This document shows, piece after piece, positions 17,941 to 26,165 of a stretch of 64,000 bases of DNA. Origin of the DNA: Dissulfurimicrobium hydrothermale (GTDB lineage Bacteria > Desulfobacterota > Dissulfuribacteria > Dissulfuribacterales > Sh68). The translations under genes were made by a program, and so were the position numbers. A model generated the notes under the pieces. That model made no database searches. It was not told where the DNA came from and was given only the letters and a program-made list of their open reading frames with translations. The stretch spans positions 342,306 through 406,305 of the forward strand of contig NZ_CP085041.1 in assembly GCF_022026155.1 (NCBI RefSeq), given 5' to 3'. Within the stretch, counting starts at the first letter, position 1. Each line of letters starts with the position of its first letter.

Positions 17941-19506
17941 CTATTGAAAGCCTCTTTTCTTATTCACTATCTTCACCAGCCCCCATCTGACCTCTTCCGG
18001 AATATCCCCAAAGGCCGGCATCATGGTGCCGGGATAGCCGTTTGAGATTATGTCAAACGTCCTTTTGGGCGAAAGGCTGTAAGCCGTAAGGTCGGGGGGT
18101 TGGGGTTCGAGATTCTTGGAAGACTTTGCGCCCTTTCCATCCATGCCGTGACACCCGGCGCAGGTCTTGGCATAGGCGCCCTGCGCCTGCGCCATCGCCT
18201 GTTTTGAAACATTCGCCAAAACCGCCTCGGGCGGATCTAAGACCTTCCATCTTTTGTCCATGTAATCCATCAGTGAATCGAGCTTGTCCCTGTCAAAAAA
18301 GGTAAAATAGGGCATGGCTGAACCATGGACGCCATCCTTTAAAATGCCATAGAGATACCCGCGGGTTGTCCTTATGGCTGATATGTCTTCCGGAGGTATG
18401 GCAAGCCCCTTTGCCTCAACACCCTTTCCGTCCCCATTTTCCCCATGGCAAAAGGCGCAACTTCTGGCGTATATGGTCTTGCCATTGTCATAGACCACCT
18501 TGAGGACCGCCCCATATCCAGCCAATGCCTGTTGTTCAAAAGGCCTGAGCGCATTTCCGTATGCTACGGCGTTTGCCTCAAGCCTTTTCTGAAAGGGGAT
18601 AAGCGCCCTGTCCTGCAGAAACTGCCTGGTCAGGAGCATCGAGACCAGCACGAGCATCAAGACCGGAAGGATGATCTTGATATTCAGAAGCAGACCCCTT
18701 TCCGCCGCGAAAAAGACGAGCCACAGGAGGAAAGATGCGGCAGCAATGCCAGTAAACAGATAGATAATGACGGGATGACCTGGGTTTGACGGAAATACTC
18801 CATAGAGCATTATGCCAAGGATAAACTGGAGCAAAATCCCGGCTACAAGCCATCTCTGAAGGGCTTTTCTTTCTGTTTCGTCCTTTGCGGTAAAAAAGTA
18901 ATGGAATCCTGCCCCGAATACAACGCCCGCGCCAAGTACATGGAGATATCTGAACAGCCAGCGGATGGCCAGCGCTCCGGTCAGCCGGTAGCTGTCGCTC
19001 GTTATTTGTGGCCATTTATCAGGATTTTCAAACGCTGTAAGGATGGCGGAAAACAACCCGGGCACGGCAAGGAGAAATATAAGGGCGACCGTACCTAATG
19101 CCAGATGGATATATCTGTGCAAATATATTCTGTGCCCCAGGGCGTCAAAGGCAAGGAAGGCGACAATCAGAAACACGATCACCGACATCCAGTACGGGGC
19201 GAAGAGATTCACGGCGGTGAAGAAAGGGACCGTGTAGCCTACCTGGATGAGGAGCAGGGGCGCGACCCCCAGGACCACTGCCAGGCTCTTGTGCGCCATA
19301 AAGGTTTTAAGGATCCTTTTATCGAATCTGAGTTCCTTCGCGCGGCCGCCGCACTGGGAATCAATGAAATAGTAGATGGCGAGGATGGCCGTTCCCAGGG
19401 TCAGAAGGACAAATAGCATGTGAAGTGTAAATGATGCGAAAAGGAGCCCCCTGAGCAGGGTTTGAGAGATGGGCGCAACCAGAAGGAGATCGGATAATCT
19501 ATCCAT
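17941..19506 (-). CDS. CydA-like membrane protein with two C-terminal c-type haem domains
   Basis: A 521-residue protein. The first ~300 residues contain eight or more hydrophobic helices. The opening TLHMLFVLLTLGTAILA resembles the helix of cytochrome bd subunit I that carries the haem b His (YHFLFVPLTLG in the classical protein). Further His residues lie in HRIYLHRYIHLALG and RYLHVLGAG. The last ~170 residues hold two cytochrome c domains with CAFCHGENGDGKG and CAGCHGMDGKG, followed by candidate Met ligands in GSAMPYF and GTMMPAFG. It overlaps the preceding CydA-like gene by eight bases. The pair recalls two-CydA-type members of the bd superfamily. The role as second oxidoreductase subunit is inference. 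Confidence 0.82.
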   Translation of the reverse strand: MDRLSDLLLVAPISQTLLRGLLFASFTLHMLFVLLTLGTAILAIYYFIDSQCGGRAKELRFDKRILKTFMAHKSLAVVLGVAPLLLIQVGYTVPFFTAVNLFAPYWMSVIVFLIVAFLAFDALGHRIYLHRYIHLALGTVALIFLLAVPGLFSAILTAFENPDKWPQITSDSYRLTGALAIRWLFRYLHVLGAGVVFGAGFHYFFTAKDETERKALQRWLVAGILLQFILGIMLYGVFPSNPGHPVIIYLFTGIAAASFLLWLVFFAAERGLLLNIKIILPVLMLVLVSMLLTRQFLQDRALIPFQKRLEANAVAYGNALRPFEQQALAGYGAVLKVVYDNGKTIYARSCAFCHGENGDGKGVEAKGLAIPPEDISAIRTTRGYLYGILKDGVHGSAMPYFTFFDRDKLDSLMDYMDKRWKVLDPPEAVLANVSKQAMAQAQGAYAKTCAGCHGMDGKGAKSSKNLEPQPPDLTAYSLSPKRTFDIISNGYPGTMMPAFGDIPEEVRWGLVKIVNKKRGFQ

Positions 19507-20878
19507 GATTTTCGTCTCCGGTTAAAGGGACAAGACGGGACGGGTCGTGTAACTTGACCGTTCCTTTTGAGAGTTCATAGAGAAAGCCGGCCAATGTCCT
19601 TCGCTCATCCTCTGTCCCCGAAAAAGGTGGCATGAAGGGGACCATGTCGCTGGTATGGCCGAGGAGCACAAATATTCCGTCCTCTGTACGTCCTTTTACC
19701 CTCTCTGCGATGTCGTTTATCCCGCCGATGGTGTGGCAGGTCGAGCAATTGCGGGCGAAGAGATATGCGCCCTGAACCGCTGCCTCCTGATTGCCAGGCG
19801 CATGGCTGAACCAGAGGTCGTTTTTAAGCATCCCGACTTTTTTGAGAAGCGGGGTCTCGCTTATGAGCACCTGGTTTGCATACATATATCCAGGCATGAG
19901 ATACGGCCCCCTTATGAACTCCCTGATCCGTTCAAATTCCGTCACAAATGTCATCGCTGCCAGGAGCGCAGGGATGATCAGCACCTTCGCCAGGACTGCC
20001 GGACCTCTCCATGAACCCCCGAATGAGACCATGGCCGTTACAAACAACAGAAGTACGCCGCCGGCGTTTGCATACCAGAAGATCTGTGGCTCCTGCGAAA
20101 GGCGGGAGGTGAGGACTGCAAATATGGCATGGGTCTTAAACGCCGAAGGGATCACGGTAAAATACCACCAGGTGAACAGAATCGTGGCAGAAAATGAAAT
20201 AATCGCGGCCTTTGCGAAAAATCCAAGCGCCTCCTGTCTGAAGGCGCTATCTCTTCGAGTAAAGAGGAGAAACGCCGAAGAGAATAGCGCCCCGATCGAA
20301 AGACCGGCGCTGATTCTTAAAAAGAGCTGCGGCGTATAACTGGGATTTAAAAATGCCGACCAGAAACCCCTGTCCCACGGCCATCCATCTGATGTGAGCA
20401 TGAAGCCTAAAATGCCTGTAATGAGCGTGGCGGATATAAAGGCGAAAGAGAGATAGGCCACGCCGAGAAAGACATGCCTCCTCTTTTTCTCACCCTGCCA
20501 TTTTCCCCAGGTAAAATAATAGGCAAGGATGAATATCACCTCGCAGGTAAAGACCATCCATTCGATAAACCAGGGCCAGAAGAAGACCCTGAGCATTGAC
20601 CCTATGCCGCGAGGCGAAAGGGCGCTTGGGATAAACCATATCCCAACCCCTGTCACCGCCCCGATCCCTGTAGTGATGATGATTGTGAATTTTAGGAAAT
20701 CCCTTGAAAAATCTTCCCAATCCCTGGACGCCCTTTTAAGCCCGAGATATTCGCTTATGACGATGAACAAGACCGCGCCTATGGCAAGGCCATGGCTGAT
20801 GATTACATGGAGGACGGCATCCAGGGCTATAACCATGCCGGTTCCAAGGTATGGGAACTGAAAGATGGGGAATTCCAT
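19499..20878 (-). CDS. Cytochrome bd subunit I (CydA)-like protein fused to a c-type cytochrome domain
   Basis: A 459-residue protein with about nine hydrophobic helices. It keeps CydA features: a His in VIISHGLAIGAVLF and the conserved Glu pair in FIEWMVFTCEVIFILAYYF, which in bd oxidases sits by the active-site haems. I see no quinol-binding GRQPW-type Q-loop. Instead the C-terminus carries a cytochrome c domain (ARNCSTCHTIGG, with MVPFMPPF supplying a possible Met ligand). This points to c-type electron input or output rather than quinol oxidation (inference). It follows the tsdA-like gene after 12 bases and overlaps the next CydA-like gene, so the three are one operon. Confidence 0.85.
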   Translation of the reverse strand: MEFPIFQFPYLGTGMVIALDAVLHVIISHGLAIGAVLFIVISEYLGLKRASRDWEDFSRDFLKFTIIITTGIGAVTGVGIWFIPSALSPRGIGSMLRVFFWPWFIEWMVFTCEVIFILAYYFTWGKWQGEKKRRHVFLGVAYLSFAFISATLITGILGFMLTSDGWPWDRGFWSAFLNPSYTPQLFLRISAGLSIGALFSSAFLLFTRRDSAFRQEALGFFAKAAIISFSATILFTWWYFTVIPSAFKTHAIFAVLTSRLSQEPQIFWYANAGGVLLLFVTAMVSFGGSWRGPAVLAKVLIIPALLAAMTFVTEFERIREFIRGPYLMPGYMYANQVLISETPLLKKVGMLKNDLWFSHAPGNQEAAVQGAYLFARNCSTCHTIGGINDIAERVKGRTEDGIFVLLGHTSDMVPFMPPFSGTEDERRTLAGFLYELSKGTVKLHDPSRLVPLTGDENHG

Positions 20879-20890
20879 ATTTTAGCCCCC

Positions 20891-21766
20891 TTATTTTGCT
20901 TTTGCAGTGAAATGGAGTCTGGGTCTGGTTATGACAAACGCCGCCACATCCAGGGCGTCTTCGACTGAGAGGTCGGGGTTTCCCAACGGCATGTTGAAAT
21001 GGGCAAAGGCGGCGAGGTTGGCCAGTTTCGCCATTCCTGCGCCGTCATTAAAGGAATCATTGCCCCAAAGAGGCGGTGCAGCCGAAGACCCCTGGCCGCT
21101 TGTCCCATGGCATATGGCGCATTTTTGTGCAAAGACCTGTGTCCCCTTTGTCTCATCAGGCTTATGATTGCTCTTCAGGTGTTTCAGGCCCGGCCATGGG
21201 ATTTTTCCGTAGATGGGGAGCCCCTTTGATATCCACTGATAGTAGGTGACGATGGCCGTCATCTCCCTGCTGTCTGCCGGCAGGGGTCTGCCGTTCATGC
21301 TCCGCTGAAAACAGTCGTTTGTCCGGGTAATGAGGTGAACCGCGTAATTTTGTCTCTTTTTGTAGGCAGGGTAGGTGGCCCCTACCCCAACAAGCGAGAG
21401 GCCTCCGTTTTCCCCGCCCCGGGTTACGCCCCCCTTGAAGTGACAATTTGAGCAGGTGAGCTTGTTCCCAACGTAGCCGCCTGCATATTTTCTGGTATTT
21501 GTCAGGATATTGTGGCCGAGCATGACTGCATCTTTTATGTCTGCGGGCGCGGATTCAAGGGACGGAGGATTGAAGGCGGCGACACCTTCCACCTTTACCG
21601 CCGCCATGCCTGGCTGGACGGTTGTCCCAGTCTTTTGATGGGTGGCTAAGTCTCCGGACGTCTCGCTAAAGTCTATAAACCTGGTGAATATAACTGAAAG
21701 GGCGCCGCCTGCGATGGCGAAAATGATGATGATTCCAAGGGCGAATATGATCTTGTTCCTTTGCAT
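20891..21766 (-). CDS. tsdA: TsdA-like dihaem cytochrome c (thiosulfate dehydrogenase/tetrathionate reductase family)
   Basis: TsdA enzymes interconvert thiosulfate and tetrathionate in the periplasm. The 291 residues begin with an N-terminal signal or anchor helix, followed by haem site 1 CSNCHFKGG. Next is TRTNDCFQRSMNGRPLP, the TsdA/SoxA-like motif whose Cys is the unusual axial ligand of haem 1. Haem site 2 is CAICHGTSGQG, and FAHFNMPLG offers Met as a candidate distal ligand. The start is ATG 21766 with GGAGGAGG. It is the first gene of an operon with two c-haem CydA-like proteins and a nonahaem cytochrome, which would take up the released electrons. A TATAAT-like -10 (21816-21821, minus) lies upstream without a good -35. 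Confidence 0.8.
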   Translation of the reverse strand: MQRNKIIFALGIIIIFAIAGGALSVIFTRFIDFSETSGDLATHQKTGTTVQPGMAAVKVEGVAAFNPPSLESAPADIKDAVMLGHNILTNTRKYAGGYVGNKLTCSNCHFKGGVTRGGENGGLSLVGVGATYPAYKKRQNYAVHLITRTNDCFQRSMNGRPLPADSREMTAIVTYYQWISKGLPIYGKIPWPGLKHLKSNHKPDETKGTQVFAQKCAICHGTSGQGSSAAPPLWGNDSFNDGAGMAKLANLAAFAHFNMPLGNPDLSVEDALDVAAFVITRPRLHFTAKAK

Positions 21767-21845
21767 AAAATCCTCCTCCTTCCAATGATATGGAATGCAG
21801 GCGGCTTAAGCAAGGATTATAATCAAAAAAAACACCTGCGCCACT

Positions 21846-21961
21846 GGTATGGCTGGGTTCGGCATCCCTTTTCCCGGCAGTGGACATCCTGTCCACAAGC
21901 CAGGCGGAGGCCATCCATGGCCTCCTTGTCGGGATGCCGAACCCAGCCATACCATGCATGG
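21846..21961. repeat. 116-bp multi-hairpin inverted-repeat element
   Basis: Perfect 23-bp inverted arms (21846-21868 and 21931-21953; sequence starts GGTATGGCTGGGTTCGGCAT) enclose two internal hairpins. These are GTGGAC/GTCCAC around a five-base loop (21880-21896) and GGAGGCCAT/ATGGCCTCC around CC (21906-21925). The 10-bp palindrome CCATGCATGG (21952-21961) adjoins the right arm. The whole can form a cruciform or branched RNA. It lies between the end of fabD and the start of the tsdA-like operon. It may be an elaborate terminator or a small non-autonomous mobile or REP-like element; no T-run follows. Confidence 0.85.
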
Positions 21962-21989
21962 ATAGTTGTGCAAGGGTCTTACCAAGATA

Positions 21990-22922
21990 TTATCTTTGAG
22001 AGATGCAGGCCTTCAGTCCTTCAGGGTCATCTATCTGGAAGACCCTGACCTCACCCTGGGGCAGGCACTTCTTTACTAGATTTGAGAGGACGTTTTTGGG
22101 CCCGGGTTCGATAAATTCCTTGACGCCGTCCCTGACCATGTTTGTCACTATTTCATACCATCTGACAGGCTCGCACATCTGCCTTGCCATGAGGCCTTTT
22201 ATGACTTCCGGGTCGTTTTCAGGCCCTGCCGTGACATTGCTATAGAATGGTGTCTTTGGCGGCGAAAATCTCACCTCTTCAAGCAATCTGGCGAATTTAT
22301 CCGCCGCATTTTTCATGAGCTGGCTGTGATACGCCCCCCCCACCTTGAGAGGTACGGCCCTTGCCCCCCTTTCCTTTACAAGCCCCGCAAGGGCGTCAAC
22401 GAGCGCCTTTTCGCCGGTCACCACTATCTGTTCAGGGCTGTTGTGATTCGCGGCGGCTATGACCCCCTGCAAGGCAAGGGGCTGAATGAGCCCGTCCAGT
22501 TCAGCCTTCTTGAGCCCGATGATAGCAGCCATCGCCCCGGGCCTCCTGGCCCCGGCCTCTTCCATGAGACGCCCTCGCGCCTGGACAAGCCGGAACAGAT
22601 CTTCAAGCCCAATGACCCCCGCGGCCCAGAGTGCCGGGTATTCGCCAAGGCTGTGACCGGCAACCGCGCCTGGCATGAGGCCGCTGTCCATCGCTGCCGC
22701 GGCGCAGACGGTATCTATCACCGTCAAGGCAGGCTGGAGATTTGCGGTCTTTGTGAGCTCATCCATCGGGCCTTCGAGACACAGGGTCTTCAGCGGAATG
22801 CCGGTTACGGCCTCCCCGATCTCAAATATCTCCCGCGCACGGGGAAGCGTCTCAAGGAAGGCCTTGCCCATGCCGATATATTGCGAACCCTGCCCAGGGA
22901 AGACAAACGCGGTCTTTTCCAT
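21990..22922 (-). CDS. fabD: Malonyl-CoA:ACP transacylase FabD
   Basis: Transfers the malonyl group from CoA to acyl carrier protein for fatty-acid synthesis, in the cytoplasm. The 310-residue protein shows the N-terminal FVFPGQGSQYIGMGKAF, the nucleophile motif GHSLGEYPAL with the active Ser, the catalytic His in AAANHNSPEQIVVTG, and VKVGGAYHSQLM in the region with the second His. The length is normal. Its start lies only three bases after the moaA stop on the same strand, so the two are co-transcribed. Other fab genes are not nearby. The start is ATG 22922, as in other FabD proteins. Confidence 0.95.
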   Translation of the reverse strand: MEKTAFVFPGQGSQYIGMGKAFLETLPRAREIFEIGEAVTGIPLKTLCLEGPMDELTKTANLQPALTVIDTVCAAAAMDSGLMPGAVAGHSLGEYPALWAAGVIGLEDLFRLVQARGRLMEEAGARRPGAMAAIIGLKKAELDGLIQPLALQGVIAAANHNSPEQIVVTGEKALVDALAGLVKERGARAVPLKVGGAYHSQLMKNAADKFARLLEEVRFSPPKTPFYSNVTAGPENDPEVIKGLMARQMCEPVRWYEIVTNMVRDGVKEFIEPGPKNVLSNLVKKCLPQGEVRVFQIDDPEGLKACISQR

Positions 22923-22925
22923 CGG

Positions 22926-23933
22926 TTATCCTCCTATCCTGGACATCGCCCGTGTGCAATGTGGGGTTTCGTCCTTAAGAGATATGATCCCCTTGGGTTT
23001 TTGGGCTATGGCCTCTTTCAGAAATATTTTGAGTTCATCATTCGAAATCCCGGCCCTGAGCCATCCCTTCAAATCTATCTCATTGTCTGAAAAGAGACAG
23101 AGCCTCAAACGGCCATCGGGCGTGATCCTGACCCGGTTACATGTGCCGCAGAAGTGGCGGCTTAAAGGGCTTATGAATCCTACGCTCCCCTTTGCGCCTT
23201 TAAGGCGGTAGATCATGGCCGGGCCCGAGTCTTTGCCCTGTGAGACAGGGATTAGATCACCAAGCGACCTCTCGACCATCTCTTTTATTGCGTCACAGTT
23301 CAGATGCCTTGATTTTTCCCAGGTGGTGGCGCTTCCTACCGGCATGAATTCAATAAATCTCACCTCAAGCGGAAGTTCGAGGCTCAGCCTTGCGAGGTCC
23401 ACTATTTCGTCATCGTTTACGCCCTTCATGGCCACGGCGTTCAGCTTGATCTTTGTAAAGCGGGTCTCTATGGCCTTTTCTATGCCCTGCCATACATTTT
23501 GAAAGAGATCTTTTCCGGTGATCTTCAGGAAGCGTTCGGGCTTAAGGGTATCGAGGCTTATGTTTATGTGTCTTACGCCCGCATCGAACAAGGGGGTCGC
23601 CATATCTCCAAGAAGGATGCCGTTTGTGGTAAGACAGACCTCTTTTATTCCAGGGATTTTGATCAGGCGGCCCGCCAGACCCTCCACCCCCTTTCGCACC
23701 AGGGGTTCGCCGCCGGTCAGACGTATCTTTCTCACGCCAAGCCCTGAAAAGGCATTGGCAAGCCTCTCTATCTCTTCATAGCTGAGGATGTCTTCATGGG
23801 AAAGCCAATTGACCTGACCGTCCCTCGGCGTGCAGTAACTGCACCGCAGATTGCATCTGTCTGTTATGGATATCCTCAAATAGGTGATTTCTCTCCCGTG
23901 TTTGTCCGAAAGCGCGGCGCTGGAGTCATTCAT
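22926..23933 (-). CDS. moaA: GTP 3',8-cyclase MoaA
   Basis: A radical-SAM enzyme that begins molybdenum-cofactor synthesis from GTP. The N-terminal cluster motif is CNLRCSYC within RISITDRCNLRCSYC, followed by KIRLTGGEPLVRKG. The C-terminal second [4Fe-4S] site reads FCGTCNRVRITPDGRLRLCL. The protein ends in Gly-Gly, which MoaA needs for activity. The 335-residue length is normal. It precedes fabD closely. The cofactor is required by the molybdopterin-dependent formate dehydrogenase at 47.5-51.6 kb. The start ATG 23933 has AGGG upstream. No other moa genes are in the window. Confidence 0.95.
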   Translation of the reverse strand: MNDSSAALSDKHGREITYLRISITDRCNLRCSYCTPRDGQVNWLSHEDILSYEEIERLANAFSGLGVRKIRLTGGEPLVRKGVEGLAGRLIKIPGIKEVCLTTNGILLGDMATPLFDAGVRHINISLDTLKPERFLKITGKDLFQNVWQGIEKAIETRFTKIKLNAVAMKGVNDDEIVDLARLSLELPLEVRFIEFMPVGSATTWEKSRHLNCDAIKEMVERSLGDLIPVSQGKDSGPAMIYRLKGAKGSVGFISPLSRHFCGTCNRVRITPDGRLRLCLFSDNEIDLKGWLRAGISNDELKIFLKEAIAQKPKGIISLKDETPHCTRAMSRIGG

Positions 23934-24561
23934 ACAGCTATCCCTATAGGAAGTCTAATTTATGTTTATGATGGTTTTGTAAAAAGTATCTACAGATTTA
24001 ACTTATTCAAATTATTCACAAAAGCATAAAATAACGTCGTTTTTGAATGCACAGTATGGTATATATCTGACTAAATATCAAGCTGTTAGAAATATGTCAT
24101 GCTCAACATAAAAGACCACAAAAAACCCCTTTACTGGACAGGATTCCTCAGGCATCATATTCGCCAGGCGCTTCCTGTTCTATTGCAGGTTCTGAAAAAG
24201 CAATGTCGGTGGAAAGGATGTCCCCTCAAATTCTTTGCAAAATCCGTCTGATCCTGATTCCGGCTATGATGGTCATTCATAAAGGCAAGGGCTGTCAGGC
24301 GCAGATTGCAGGGACTTACTCAAGGCAGGGGTATGGAGAATCCGGCCTTTCCCTGATAACTCATGTTGAGGTAGAGTTGGCTCATGTCAGCGACGCCGAT
24401 GCCCTTTATAAGGCCATTAAAGATGAACACGGCTTGTCATTTCATACCTCCTAAGATAAAAAATTAACAGCAACATGTACAGAAAGATACAGAGATACGC
24501 CTGTCTTTTTTATTTTTCTTTTTGGATCTCGACTTAGCACTCTTAATATATTATTTTTAGA
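23934..24561. other. AT-rich intergenic region with decayed, unidentified sequence
   Basis: About 630 bases without a gene I can support. The composition is AT-richer than the flanks. An 83-codon plus-strand frame (24203-24454) has no recognisable domain. On the minus strand a perfect AGGAGG stands before ATG codons near 24440, but the frame stops after seven codons, which suggests a decayed gene. It precedes clear pseudogene remnants, so it is probably part of the same eroded accessory segment. Confidence 0.5.
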
Positions 24562-24827
24562 TATATATTAAACGATATTGGCCTGTCTGCAATTGTGCTT
24601 CATGAGCTCTACTTCGGTGCATACAAGGGCATGCGGCGCGAACATAATTTGGCCGCCGTTGATGCGCTTCGCTTTGAAGTCATTCCGTTTGATTGAGAAG
24701 ATGTAATGGATCTGGCGAAATACGGGCGGCACTTGCTTTACAAGGTGTACCCATCAGCAGCTACGACATAACTATCGCAGGGCAAGCGTGTTCCCGTTCA
24801 CTCACCCTCGTGATTGAAGAAAAATGA
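24562..24827 (+). pseudogene. Remnant of a VapC-type PIN-domain toxin gene
   Basis: Read in frame, the segment gives LSAIVLHELYFGAYKGMR and NLAAVDALRFEVIPFD, the typical middle of a VapC PIN nuclease. A TGA stop at 24694-24696 interrupts it. It continues as EDVMDLAKYGRHL, shifts frame near 24745, and resumes as PISSYDITIAGQACSRSLTL before TGA at 24825-24827. The conserved acidic residues of the missing N-terminus are not found. No intact VapB antitoxin is visible. The toxin cannot be active in this form. Family recognition rests on several consecutive conserved blocks. Confidence 0.75.
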
Positions 24828-25037
24828 TGGAAATCAAGTGGCTCACAGCCATTGAAGCAACATAACACCTGAAGACAGACAGATCGACCACCTATAAACT
24901 GGCCCAAGAAGGTAGTGCCCAACTACAGAATGGGGCGGCAATAACGCTTCGATGCAAAGAAACTGGATAATATACACACCCATATCCTTAACCAACCGCG
25001 GGCCATCCGGAGTCCGGCGGACGGACTTAAATGGTAA
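24827..25037 (+). pseudogene. Remnant of an excisionase-type helix-turn-helix (HTH_17) protein
   Basis: The start ATG overlaps the vapC remnant stop. The frame reads MEIKWLTAIEAT, a stop, HLKTDRSTTYKLAQEG, a one-base shift, VPNYRMGRQ, a stop, and RFDAKKLDN. Joined together, this follows the winged-HTH pattern of excisionase/MerR-like DNA-binding domains (WLT-EEAA-YLK-S-STIYKLAQEGKVPAY-IGRQWRF). Two stops and a frameshift make it non-functional. The recognisable domain ends near 24970. Such proteins often regulate toxin-antitoxin pairs or mobile elements, which fits its place here (inference). Confidence 0.7.
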
Positions 25038-25057
25038 TCAGTAGCCAGTGGAAGAAT

Positions 25058-25867
25058 ATGAGAGAAGATCCATATCAGGATAAATATGAATGGGATGCGG
25101 AGGACTATGCAATGCATTCTGTTTCACAACAATTATGGGCAAGAGAATTAATAGAGAAAATCCAGTTAGAAGGACATGAATATGTACTTGATATTGGCTG
25201 TGGCGATGGAAAAGTTACGGCTGAAATCGCAAAATATGTCCCTAAGGGTCAGGTGGTTGGGATTGATAATTCAGAAAAAATGATAACTCTTGCCTCCAAT
25301 AAATTCCCAATTTCACAATATCCTAATCTATTTTTTCAGCAAATGGATGCTTGTGCATTATCCTTCCGAGAAGAATTTGATATTGTCTTTTCAAGCGCAG
25401 CGCTTCACTGGATTATCAATCATAAACCTGTACTAAAGGGGATATATCAAGCATTAAAACCGAAAGGGAAAGCTATTATTCAAATGGGTGGCAAGGGTAA
25501 TGCTGCAAATATTGTAGAGATTTTAGATGAAATAATGTACGAAAGTCCATGGAATGAATATTTTAAAGATTTTTCCTTTCCTTATGGATTCTATTCGCCA
25601 AAAGAATATTAACCTTGGCTTAAAGAAGTAGGATTTAAAATTCAACATCTTGAATTAAAACCAAAAACTATGGTTCACGGAGATATTGAAAAGTTTAGGG
25701 GTTGGATACGGACTACTTGGTTGCCGTATCTTTATCGGGTACCAGAGAATTTAAAAAATTGTTTTATTGAGTTGATCGCTACAAGGTACATTGCAAAGCA
25801 TGCACCAGATAGTGATGGTAAAATTAAAACGGCAATGCAACGATTGGAATTTATAGTAAGTAAATAA
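25058..25867 (+). pseudogene. SAM-dependent methyltransferase (trans-aconitate methyltransferase-like) with premature stop; integron cassette gene
   Basis: A class I methyltransferase with motif I YVLDIGCGDGKVTAEIAKY, motif II VVGIDNSEKM, DACALSFREEFDIVFSSAALHW and LKPKGKAIIQMGG. The order matches trans-aconitate methyltransferase-like proteins. An in-frame TAA at 25610-25612 interrupts it (KEY-stop-PWLKEVGFKIQHLELK). The same frame continues to a natural stop at 25865-25867, about 269 codons in all. The likely start is ATG 25058 with GGAAG upstream; ATG 25031 is in frame. The gene is strikingly AT-rich compared with its neighbours and ends in an attC site, so it is a captured gene cassette. 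A two-part or read-through protein is unlikely but possible. Confidence 0.82.
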
Positions 25868-26007
25868 CAATAAAGCGCACAACAATCGGCTGCAAGGGAC
25901 AGCAAACAACGCAGCGTTTTTTCCAAGGCCGTGCCCCACATAAGATTCAGTGGTGATTCCAGGTCGGTTGCTTCACATGTGTGCCGCCCCTAAGCCGTAC
26001 GTTAGAC
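25862..26007 (+). other. Integron attC recombination site
   Basis: The stop codon of the methyltransferase begins the left end (TAACAA) and the right end is a perfect GTTAGAC (26001-26007) fitting the core-site consensus GTTRRRY. The inner arms are imperfectly complementary: CGGCTGCAAGGGACAGCAAA on the left against the reverse complement of TGCCGCCCCTAAGCCG on the right. This is the diagnostic single-strand fold of attC sites. The length of about 146 bases is within the range of long, VCR-like sites. No integron integrase is in the window and no second attC is certain. Confidence 0.78.
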
Positions 26008-26165
26008 AACAGGGAGGCTCTCAAGCCGTCAGGTAAACTCGGTGCCCGTAAACTGAGACCCTGGTCGCTGTTGAATATCTCAGGCTGGGGGATCGGCGAG
26101 TAAAAAGAATAGGCATTTTTAATTGCTAGCTAATGTAGCAACAGGGGTCTGCGAGGGAGAATATT
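26008..26165. other. Intergenic stretch after attC with a short coding-like fragment
   Basis: Plus-strand bases from about 26010 to 26102 translate without interruption as REALKPSGKLGARKLRPWSL followed by LNISGWGIGE and a stop. No start codon or ribosome-binding site is evident. It may be the 3' end of a lost gene or of another cassette. I do not recognise a family. Confidence 0.35.

Noticed and set aside
21761-22048. Open frames across the multi-hairpin element
   Set aside because: They cross the inverted repeat and run antisense to fabD; no protein features.
24033-24092. A possible second attC site (ATAACG ... GTTAGAA)
   Set aside because: The right end fails the consensus at its last base and the inner arms pair poorly, so it is not supported.
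24203-24454. An 83-codon plus-strand frame in the AT-rich gap after moaA
   Set aside because: No ribosome-binding site, no recognisable domain, and it lies among decayed genes. A minus-strand AGGAGG near its end hints that any original gene ran the other way but is now broken.
25610-25612. Reading the methyltransferase stop as selenocysteine
   Set aside because: The codon is TAA, not TGA, so Sec insertion is excluded; a nonsense mutation is the simpler reading.
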